Assembly: GCA_030248225.1 (NCBI GenBank)
Contig: JASANE010028542.1
Span: 62,001 to 126,000 of the forward strand
Direction of reading: 5' to 3'
Source: Trileptium ribeirensis
Taxonomy: Eukaryota > Nematoda > Enoplea > Enoplida > Thoracostomopsidae
Length of the DNA stretch: 64,000 nt
Position 1 is the stretch's first letter. Each line of letters begins with the position of its first letter. Below the pieces are notes generated by a model, which saw nothing but the letters and a program-made list of their open reading frames with translations, searched no databases and was not told the DNA's origin. The translations under genes and the position numbers were made by a program. Below are positions 49,401 to 61,400 of this stretch, piece after piece.

Positions 49401-52400
49401 ATAACGTTAGTTTACTTCAGTTTAGACTGATTTACCAAGTTTACAAGCGCACTGGCTGGTGCTTGACGGAATTTATGTTAGCCAAGCTTACGCTAAGTAC
49501 TTCTACGTAATTCATACTCTTTTACCAAGTTGGACGGTTTAATTTCAACACACCCCTCAGACTTCGGAATGTGTAAAATAGCTGCTACAAGCGTCGACCT
49601 GGCTTTGTTTTGTTAACAAACTCCTGCAGCTTAATATGAAAAATTCTTACTGAAATTATGTGCCCAACTTACGTTTCACACGGCAAATTGCTGAGTTAAT
49701 CTTTTTTTCCTTGGTTGTATTGCAACTTGATCGTTGTATAATATATATTACATCTGTTTGGATCAGAGATGAAGCAAAAATGTAAAAAAGATTCAAACAA
49801 AATATTAAACCGAAATTCCGGTTCCGGTATGGTTTTTGCCCTTTGCCGGTTCCGGTATGGTTTTTGCCCTTTGCCAGAACAGCAACCCAAACACGATTTT
49901 CGCCGTAACCGGAATTGCTGTTACTCCCTGGTATATATCTAAGATTACTGTAATTTAGAAATGAAGCTGCATCACAACTACTGGATGTGCAATTTTTAAC
50001 GGAAATGTACAATAAAGCAATATGTTCACAAATTTGGTAAATTTTGGCGTCAAAAATGGTCAAATTTTATCCCTTTCAACGTAGATGTATATAGTTTGTT
50101 GGAATGCTTCTGGTTTCGGGGTTGTTGAGTACGATTTTTGATTTATAAATTTGAACTTTTTTCGTCTTATTTGGTTTTTGTATAAAGGGCCGTACGGTTT
50201 TGGTACTTTACTAAAGTATTACGCGGGCGTTATTGCTATTGTGTATCTTTAAAGAGGCACAGGGAGCTGAATTTGGAACGTCAAAATATTCATTAAGCAC
50301 ATAATAGCGATACTCGCTTCGTTTCCCCTCGCTTTAAGAGTTCCTAGTAAGTTATTGGCAATATATCTACTTCTCTCTTGTAATACTTGGTTTTCCAACC
50401 TGCTACCAAAGTATGCGAAAAAACCGATCTACGGGCGAAGGATTCGGTTTATCCTTGAGCGAACTGCAGGGGCAGCTCAAGGGGAGTTAAAATTGAAAAT
50501 AATAACTTTTTTTACAGTCAATATTTAATAATAATGCATATAGTAACCTGGCGGTATGAATTACGCCACGAAAAAGTTAGATATTCTAACTAAACGAGGA
50601 AGAGCTCGCATATTTTTTGCCCACATGGAGAAATTGGCTACCTTAAGCCATGGAAGTATCTGCTAGCTAAACCGTAGGGAAGCGAAGCGAAAAATAACGT
50701 AGGGCGTGGGTGTCCGTAGCAATGCCAGTAATGATCTCTGCATAAAAGTATAAAGCAAACGCGTAACTTTTTAGAAGGCGAAGTTTAAAGAGATTAATAA
50801 AGAAGTCGCACGCCTCCGAAGCGAAGTAACAAGCTTGAGTAATTATCAAAGTCCTACTCGGCTGAAACTGGAAGATCAGTTGAAGAGGTAATTGCAGTTG
50901 TTTGCAACTACTTTTGGTTTACCAATTTTGTTTTGACTATCATAAGCGACTTAGGATAAGCTATTTTTAAACAAATTTTTGTGAAATTAATGAATTTTTG
51001 GCTTCAGCGTGGAATTTTAGTAAAATTTTAGTCTTCGTCAACTGGGGAGTGCTTTACCGATAGAAGAAAAATTTTTGCAGGGGGAGTTGAAAAAAGGTAT
51101 CCAAAGTTTGCCAAGGGAACAGAACGGGAGGCAACCGTTTTTGCTAAGCGGATCTAAAAATTCCAGCCCCCCAAAGTGGCGGTCCCAGGATAGGTGGGCT
51201 TCAGTATGTTGTAACTAAATTATATGTGTAGTACGACGCGACGTAATATATCCTGTGTGGCATAAATGATTTAACCTTTTGGTAACAAAACTGGCGCAGA
51301 TGTTATGCCTTTCTTAAAATGCTGAGTATGTTTGTATGCAACCAACATTCTAAACAGAACCTTTCTGTATCTGCTTACCTGTGAATTTAGAATTCTTATT
51401 GTTTTCGTCATTAGGCTAATATTTTATTTTATAATTTTTTCAACAGTATTTTATTCAGTTGTGCGTTGCACTTAATCCTTTAATGGCAACAATATTACGC
51501 ATCGTTATTTGCTTTGATACTGGTGTTCAGGGGTTCTTACCTGGCCACTGTGGGCGGAACCCACTTTCCAAATCCTTTCATGTACATGAGATTTTCCTCC
51601 GTGTCCGCTCCTGCACCCTTACTCACCCGAACCTGTCGTTCTCAACTAGATAAAAATATAAAAATTTATTAATGTCTCTAAATTATGTTTATTGTTCGCG
51701 AAATGTTTTTAATCATTAGTTACCATTATTTCTAATGGTAAAACGACGATTTATAGCCTGCAAATCTTAGTAGTGCAGTAAAATGAGTGAAAATATGGAG
51801 ATATATAGCATATAATAGAGGAAAATGATGTCCACTTTGATTTGTTTCCAAAAATAAAAGTTTGTTGTTCCGGAGCTATAATTTTGTTTGATTTATAACA
51901 CGTAAAGGCTATCTTGCTAAAATATACGAAGCTGTTGCCGTTCTCATCCAACTAAGTTTTTGCACATAGTTTTATTTCTGTGTTTATCAGTGCCAATTTT
52001 AGGGAGAAAGAAAAATCATCAAGTCTCCATGAAGCGCTAGAGCTAAAAGACATGTTCATGAAAGAAAACGATAAGTTACAAGCGGAGGTATGCAACACTT
52101 TCTTCGAGTGTTTTATTGTGGTTTAGAAATACAATGTTGGGAGTGGCTGTTTGCATCAATGCATTTTCGATTTTTTTGTATGAAAGAAATATATATACTC
52201 AAAATACGATTTTACTTATTTTTAATAAAACTATTGTTATTTGTGATTTGATCGGTGATCGAAAAATATGAACAGTAACGGAAATTATTATTTGTGATAG
52301 AAATTGCTTTCGTGTTCGACCAAGTCTTCGGTGCCATTTATAATTCCGAATTTTTTTTCCATAATTCCTCCCCTTGAGCCGTGATAGAACTTTTTAGGTT

Positions 52401-55400
52401 TCTTGATTTTTAAAATACTTTTTTCTTAATCATTATAAATCCTTATTAAAATTATTATTATAGATTGAATTTAAATCTCGACTGAAAACTTTACTATTTC
52501 CTGGAATAGACGTTACAATATGATATAATATTAACCTCACTTGTGTTATATATACCGTGTTCGCTTATGCGCCTTTGTAATAATACGTATTTTCAATGAA
52601 ATTGGCGCATTATAAATCCTTATTAAAAAATCAGATATTTATTTTTTATGTTTTTAATGTGTTTTGAGGAAGATATTGGTAAATTTTTAACTGTGTGTCT
52701 TTATAGCTGTTCAAATTATCAATCGCTACAAAGTGTTGAGCTTTGATCGCTTACTGGACGTATATAGTTGTTTTCCTTAATGCGGTTCTTTTAAACAACT
52801 CTAGCAATCAATATTTGCCTTCTGGCAGTTTTTATTACGGATTCTTTACCTTACAGATATCACAGCGGGACAAAGAAATCGGTAAGCTCAAGCGTGAGAA
52901 CGAAAAGCTGCAGACAGCGTTTACACGTCAGCGGCGCCAGTTGGAAGACGAAATCGCTACGTCACAAGAAAAAATCCAAAGTATGCATCATTGCGTTTAT
53001 ATGGTGGTGTGAAGGGTGAAGCCTATATACATGATTGTTGTTACGTAACGATCTAGGAAATATGTCATGGGGCATTTGTTGGTTTTTTAGTTGCTGCTAG
53101 ATGTATTCTTTATGAATCATGAGGGAGGAACTATGTATGGTCTTCATGTGACAAACATTATCACCCATTGTGGTGCTATAATGTGGACCATCTAGTACAT
53201 AGTGGTTTCTCCATAGTTTCAAATTAACGCCCGGTTGACCAACTGAGAATTGAGCGAACCTAAACACATGCGGGGCTGCGATAACTGAGCTGGGGTGCTT
53301 GCAGGTTAGCGACGACAAATATGTGCGGCATATTGAGGTGCAACCGGACCGGTCCGATCCAGCCCGAAGTTTTCAATTGAGAAGAAATTAAATAGATCAA
53401 ACATAATTTAGCGGTTACACTATGTTCTTACCACTTTTTTTAATTACGCACATTTTTCAGGACACTAAAATCATGAACAACAACAATTTCTCACTGTAAT
53501 TTTCGACTGCAATATTTAAACATGTGTTGGAATTAAGTTATAACTAAGGTTATTCTCTTCGTTTACAAGAATGTGGAAACGTCACTGCTGCCTACAACAA
53601 AAAGGACCTTTACGTTGACAGGCTCGCAGCTGAGAAGTATTCGTTTAACAGTGTTTATTTCGTTACATAAAATAAGTAGCCATGGCTTTGCGCAGTCAGA
53701 GTGCATATACATTTCAATCGCCATTCAGATACATCAGAAATCAGCCAGTGTAGAAGTTGCCTTCTAAGTGGACGGCGACACTAGTGGTCATTGTTTGGCA
53801 ACATGGAGTCCTGGACCAGCCACTGTAAACTGAGGTGGCATCGGTACTCTCAGATAATTTTGTTTTATTTTCATTTTTTCAATTTTTTTGAACTGTTCTA
53901 AATTTTGAATTGTTCGCCATCAGGATACATTTCTGACTGCATCATTGCAACCAATATTTAATAACAATCTGTGTGAATCCAGCTAAACGATTGAGCCACG
54001 GGTTAAAATTGTGTGTGTGTGCTCAGCAGGGATGCCAAGTATGGGTTGCAGGGCCATCAAGTATTTGGGGATTGCCACCTGGTTCGCACATAGGCTTGCA
54101 GCAGCAAAATAATGAGCCGGCGTATCGTTAAGTCAATGCTTCTCGTAAACTGCAGAGAGAACATTCTTGTAATATCACGTTGCACCTATTGTAAGAATGT
54201 CGTCAAATTATTTCAGTTGAGAACACACTTTCCGGACGATGTTCATTAATGTTCGATGACATTGGTTATCTTCTTTTCCACATTTATTTAGTTTTTATGT
54301 TGATTTTCTTCTTAGTAGCCGTACATTAAACTGTGGGTTTTTCATCTTCTTAAGTTATTCCTGAAGAATTGGAACACTGTTAACTTTTAGGAAATTTTTG
54401 AGCGGTTATTTTGTTTCAGTGGAGGCTGTCCGTTTTTACCTGATTTTGTTGAAACGAGTAGCTTGTCCTATGCGCGACTAAACTTAACCTATGTCCACTA
54501 ACTATCCTATTTTGTAAAATCCGATGTGGAATCCACATCCATCGTTAGAGAACAAGTAAGAAAGGGGATTCGATTCATTGCTAGCCCAGAAGTAGTGATT
54601 TGCAATCGGCCAATAACAGTTCCGCGATGATTATTAGTTTTCAATTAAGTCGGTTAAGTTTACTCACGGCATTATTGCCGAGATTTGTGAATTTTGCGCG
54701 TTGAAATGTGATTTTCAGAGATGTGCACAGCTATATTGAGGCCTAAATTACAAATTAAGCCACCGAATCAGCGATGTTGCTTCAAGTTGAGATGATACCT
54801 TATACTGTTGTGAATGCACCGTCCTTGGCGTCGTTCAAGGAAAGGCTCCATGCTGTTCAGTGTCTCTGATTGTAATCACGGATATATTTGTTTTTTCAAC
54901 CTCTCTGGCCTCGTTTTCACGAGGCTCAAATCCTCTCCAATACGAAGAAACAAAGTGATAGAATGTCGATACGATCTCGAAGCGATCAGTACCTTGGAGA
55001 CGAAAGGTACATATACTCGATTATGGCGCTCTCAATGTACAAGTACATAGAGAATTAATTGCTCTGCAAAATAAGATTAAAAGCACCCAGGTAAATCGAG
55101 CGGTTGCAGAGATATTAACAATTTAGTGTATTTTAGGTTCTATGGGCTCATTGAAAAACATGTTTTGACCCAACTACGCAGTGTAAATAATGACAATAGT
55201 AGCACACCATTTGCAGCTACATAGAGGGATGAATTGTATAGAAAAATAGACCAAAAATACCCAGAGTTACAGTCAGAATTAAGTCCCCAAAAATCGAACA
55301 AAGTTTCGTTCGATTTCGACCGTTTTCATTTAAATGGAAATCGACTAATTTACTGAATTTCGATTGTTTCAAGTATCTACATTGCAGGGAATAACCGGAA

Positions 55401-58400
55401 CCGTCCATTTAAACCGGAACCGGGTCTTCGAAATTTATATATAGTAAAACAGATGATGGAAGAAATGAAGATATAGTCGATTTGAAATGCGTTAAAAATA
55501 ACTTTTACATTAAATTTAATGTATAGCGATGGTATTATTGCCTTTCTGAAACTGTAAAGAGACTGAGGAAGCTAATAATGTTTATTTATCGATCAAATAT
55601 GTCGGTTTTTGGACATTCAGAGCAAAAAACTGTCTTCCACTATATACCGTTGCGTATACTGCGTCAAATCGAATGTGCTTACAAAGCTTGGAGCGTAGAA
55701 TCACACTTTCGCTCTTTCTCCAGTCGCCTCCCTTTACTACACATACGGTTGTTGCATGTTCTTCTGTATGAAACTTAAAATTATTGGTTTAAATGATTCT
55801 AGGAGAAAATAATAGATAGAAGGTAATTTTCTGATCAGTGGTCAGAGACACTGTTTAGGCTAGCGTTGGACAAACAATGCCCGTCAGTTAGATCATAATG
55901 ATGATAACTTTCTAATCAGAATGCTATAAATGAGACACACTGTGATGCTGCTCGCACAGTTTCAATAAATACAGTTCATTGCCAACCAAGAAAGCAGTTT
56001 CTAGCTGCGTTGCAGATAACGTTAGTTTACTTCAATTTAGACTGATTTACCAAGTTTACAAGCGCACTGGTTTGTAAGCTGCTTGGGTGCTTGACGCAAT
56101 TTATGTTAACCAAGCATACCCTAAGTACTTCTGCGTAAGCCATACTCTGTTAACGAGTTGGACCGGTTTAATTCAAACGTATCCCACAGACTTCTGGATG
56201 TGTAAAATAGATGCTACAAGCATCGACCTGGCTTTGATTTGTTAACAAACTCCTGCAGGTTATTATGAAAAATTCCTACTGAAATTATGTACCCTACTTA
56301 CGTTTCACACGGCAAATTAGTTAGTTAATCTTCTCTTTTGCTTGATTGTATTGGAGCTTGATCATTGTATGATATATATTACATATGTTTGGATTACAGG
56401 ACGAAGCAAAAAACGTGGAAAAATTCAAACAAAATTTTTAAACCGGAATTCCGGTTCCGGTATGATTTTTGCCCTTTGCCGGAACCGCAACCGGAACACG
56501 ATTTCCGCCGGAACCGGAATTCCGGTTACTCCCTGCTACATTGGGTGTCGAGTTACAATAAGTAATGTGAGTTTTAACCCATCGAGACTCGACACGAGCC
56601 CCTTTGGTGTTTTTGGAAGGAAGATGTCGGAACCAGGCTTCGCGCTTTATGAAAAGGCACAAATAGAGATTTCAATCTTTCAAATGAGTTATCGCACGAA
56701 TCAGTCCGCTCAGCCAAAGAATAGTGACTCGGTTCGCCCTAAAAATACATTAACGGACATTGTCAAATTTCACCACTGTCACGACTAGTAAAATTCTTGC
56801 TCTTATCGTTGCGGGGGTTTCCGCAGTGGGGACAGAGGGGTGGGCTTACCGCACGTCCTTCCGGTGACTACTTTTGGCCGCTTCCCACCCCCTTCGGATT
56901 TTGAACCCAGGAAATTTTTATCTCCGACCAACATAAGATACAATTTCAGCGAATTCTGTATTTTTTACTCATCGCATTCGTAGAATGCAATAATATATAT
57001 TGACGCATACACGTATATAAAACGACAGATATATGTAAAAAACATAATATATAAAATTGTCCCCTGTTGACTTCCTCCCCACGAATTTTGGGTCAGAATT
57101 GATCCCGATAGCTCCTTATTATTACGAATTGCCAGAACCACGCCAATACGCTGCGGCTCTGCATGGCCAGATATCGTGCGGTTCCGCATGCACCCACCCT
57201 CTCGAAGGCGCATTGGAAATTTTGGCAAAAATTAAAAAAATTTGAGTCAAAAAGAAAACCTATCTCTCTGACGACCTGCCTCATACTCGCCGACCGTCTC
57301 ATCCCCCGTCGGGATGGTTGATCTTTATGACGTCACACCTCGTGTATGTATGCTTCTGTTGTTTTGTAGGTCTTGAGACGAAAAATGCTCAATTGCACGG
57401 CATGGACATCAAATTGAAGGATTTACAAGATCAGCTACATTCGGCTGAAAATGTAAGTTGAACGAAGACTTAATTATTCATTTACTTTGATATTTCTAAC
57501 ATTTAAAACTAAATTTTTAGTGCGTTCATTTCAAAGAAAGTTATATACTGTGTTATACTTTTTAGCGTGTTTTAAACCGCCAATCGTGGCCGACGTGCAT
57601 GGTTTTTGCGATTGTGGATTATAATACTGTCAAACAATTCATTTGTTGATCATCGTATGAGAAAATATATATGGAATAACAAAAGGACCGACTGTCAGGA
57701 GTTTATTTTCAGGTAACAAGCATAAAAAATTTGTGCATCAATGTACCAAATTCTGGCTTCTCCACGGCATCTCGCACCCGGGAGGGATGGCACCGGTGGG
57801 AAGGCACCCCAATTCAAAATTCAGAAAGGTGTCGAATGCGCAACCGAACCACACCGGAGGGGCCGAAAAGCTGTTTGGAGAAGTAAAAAATTCACTGTGA
57901 TTTATTTTGTAGTCAGGTTTTACTCACATGTTTCGAGAAATGTTAACATATGATAAGGAGTCACAGAGCAACTCCGATTACGCGACTTAATTATTTACAA
58001 TCCGTTTTGCGCGCAATACTAGTTCCATGGTTGCTTTTTTATTTTCAGTCGTATGCGTAAGTGTACTCTAGGTGCTTAAAAATCACGTTCCTTCGCCAAA
58101 ATCACAATCCATATCCTGAAAAAATCTGTATTTACCGCCAACAGAACGAATTTTGAGTTAGCGTCTGCTGTCAGTAAATTAGTATTTAGGCTTCCCCAAA
58201 CCGACTGAGAAAGTACCAGGTAGGCGTTAAATTAGGTTTCTCGAGGTCGAACCGGCGGAACACCAGCTCATCTGGCGAACTGAAAACTAAGTCATAGGTA
58301 TCGAAGGTTCGCCGGCTTAGGAGGATTTGGTTTCGGCGAGTTGGAATTTCTGCAATTTTTTGAACGCAAAATTTTTCCACCAAATTTTGCTACTTTGCGA

Positions 58401-61400
58401 TAAATTTTTCCTCGTTTCCTCTATTTTTTACCACTATTATCCCAATTTTTACAACTCGTCGCCCATTTGATAACTTACGCAAAAAAATTTTCAGGGGGAT
58501 AAGTGATGCTTGTAGTCTAGGGAAGACGTAAATATTGCTCGTTAGGGAAGTAACCTCCTGCCCTCTCCATGGACGCCTATAATCTACATGAATCACAACT
58601 GCGCACTTAAAAGAAATAGTGACCCATACGCGGTTGTTTATTTTAAAGTCGTGAACTAACTGGACATACTTCCGGGTGTGTACCCCTGAATGCGCTCACG
58701 TAATCATTGCGGTGCATATTTTGTTATGTAACAAGTGCTTAAACCTCGATGGTGATTGTCACTTTTTAGACACTGGAAGACAGATCGCAGAAGTTGGATT
58801 ACTACAAACCGCTGTGTGAAAAGCTCAGACAGGAGATGGTTGAGCTTGAAGAACAGCTAAAACAAAGCAAACAAATAGCCGCTGCCAAAGCAGAAACTTG
58901 CAGGGCTGAAGTATATAGTTTCTTTTGGTATTTGTCCTTTATCTTATGCGTAATACCTACGTGTATAAAAAGTGAAACATGACAATTCTTCACATTTTAA
59001 TTTTAAACCCATGTTACATGTCACATGCATTTTAGGCCTTACCTTACTCAGTTTCGGTGGGTGGTAAACTAGTGTAACCCCCACTCCCAGTTTTGAAAGT
59101 TCAAGCGCGCCTGCTCGTTTTATGTGAGTTTGAGAGAAATCGGTCTCACAATGGGATGTGAGGTTAGTGTAGTATTTATCATTATTCCTATTGACTTTCA
59201 GACAGATTATTTCTGTTTGTCATATCTTTACCGTACAAGGATTTTAACGATATATATAACTTTAAAAAAAGCACTAATTTAAAAAATTTAGCATATTATA
59301 GAAAGCCTGAATTTAGGTGGATTAACTCATGGACTGACTGTACTGTGGTGCTTTCGGTATCTGGGATAAGCGAACATGGGAGTTTTCTAAAAGTGGGAGT
59401 TCCATGCTTCCACAATGGATTTTCCAGCAACCTTACTTCGTTTAAGCCCAACATTCTACGTAACTGTCGCTAGTCGTTCGTTTAGGAGCAATGTTCTTGT
59501 TATTGACCGTCAAATACTTTACCATTCATTTAACGAGCTCACTTGGTGCGATTCGGATTCCAGGAGCACTTTAGTAAAACTGTATATTTGAAACTGGCCT
59601 GTCCACAGTGACGGGGACCTCCACTTTCCAAATCCTCCCATGTTCGTGAAATTTTCCCTCATGTCCGTCCACCCCACTCTGCCGAAACCTCCCATGTTTG
59701 ACTAATTCCAACAATTATTTATGTCTGAAAATTTATGTTTTTTGTTTGCAAATAGTTTTTTAACATTAATTACCACTATTTTTAATGCTAAAATATAGTT
59801 TTTTAGCTTGAAAGTACATTCACGATAGTAACAATGTATGAAAATATGGAAATATTTAGTGTTTTTAAACAAAATTTGTCCCCCCACTTTTAATTTTCCC
59901 CCGAGAATGAACATGGGCCCAAGCCCTGAAGTTCCCCACATCGGAGGGCTGTGGACAGGCCAGTGAAAGGTAATAGTTCACGTGAAACTACGATTTCAGG
60001 AAGATGCTGCGAAATGCATGGCTAATATGAGCTTAGCTACTTCGCTTCTTTACATCTACACTATGTTTCCTTGAAGTATATTTTGCTTCCTTGAAGCATA
60101 TTTCAATATCGTAGGTATACGATGCTCAATAGCGTAATGAAAAAATGTTAAGGTTTTAGTATTTTTACAACGTTCCGCATCGCTGTAGCTTAATTAGGGT
60201 CACAGGAAAGTACCTAAGGGAGCTGGGAGCATGAACTGGGGGAGCTCAATATGTTTGGGGGCTTTAATTGGAGAATCCACCTACGCTCACTCAGTATACT
60301 GTAAGTGCAGGTTATGTCGTATCGGATCAGATTGGATGCAGTGGGACCACAAGTAAGATGTGATACGACGGTGTGTAACGAGACTGTTTCGCTGGATGAT
60401 AGTAAAGCAAATGTTACATTAATATCAGCCGACTTTCATATAATTCAAATGATTCAATCTAGTGACATTTGTTTTGTGTTTTTGTTTATCTGCTTTAGGT
60501 TGATTCCGTAATGGCGCTGTTCAATGACGAAAAGATGAAATACGATAATTTGTCTGCGGAACACAAGGATGTGAAATTCCAGCTGAATACCGAACAAAGT
60601 CGTTACACAGATTTGTCAAAGGTTTACGTTATTTTCATATTACAATAAATAATTTGTAAATTAAATTTTTTGAGAAAATGACAAATCTTGATTTTCCTCA
60701 CGTGTGCCAATGTTTGAATATAATTTAGACTAATGTGGCTGGGTCGGTCCGGCCCCGTAAACAGTAGTGAAATTTTAACTATTTGGATATTCATAAGTAT
60801 AGAATCCGTTTCCAAGTCTGTAACACTAAGCACCTGTATGTCGGATTGGTGGGCCTGGTGCTTTCAGGTGCTATCTGCATCCCAATACCTCAATATATTA
60901 TATTTTGTCGTTGTATTGTAGTTGTAATCAAAGTGAAATAATACAAAATTCTCGAACTTAGGTCTACATTGACAACTGTTTTACAGTCGGGAATCTTAAG
61001 TCAATATGCGGTATATCGAAGATAAAGAAGAGCAACTGAGACCAAAGCAACTGTTGTTTCTTGCAGAAGTACGACGCACTGTATAATGAGAAAGTGGCGC
61101 TGGCTGACGAAAAGACAAAGTTCCTGTCAATTCTTGCGGAAAAGGATGCAGAAGTTCAGCGAGAACGTTTGAAAATGGTAAATTATACATTTATATTTAT
61201 GATTACAGTCAAGCGTTTTATAATAATATTCGTTGTGGGCTGATACACAACATATAGGAAAATGTTTTCATTTCAGTTCTATTGGGCCCGGTAAGATATT
61301 GGGCCACATTTTGACGCCCAACCACCGTCACACATTCTCTTCGCTGTTTTTTGACGCAGAATACCACTTTAACACATTTTTTCTAACTAAATAGTAAACC

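Larger units (their letters stand above)
47446..54700 (+). repeat. Right arm of giant inverted repeat
   Basis: Reverse complement of 38759-45992. It begins inside exon 2 and ends inside a family C repeat, both of which continue intact beyond or before the arm. It carries the sense exons 3-6. Confidence 0.97.

Noticed and set aside
41515..52000. Paired identical ORFs in the two arms (for example 41515-41715 and 51751-51951)
   Set aside because: They are mirror images caused by the inverted repeat and lie in introns or in the hAT element, without coding signatures.
57741..57953. 70-codon frame in intron 7
   Set aside because: No domain, no splice-compatible continuation, and composition like other GC-rich intronic debris.
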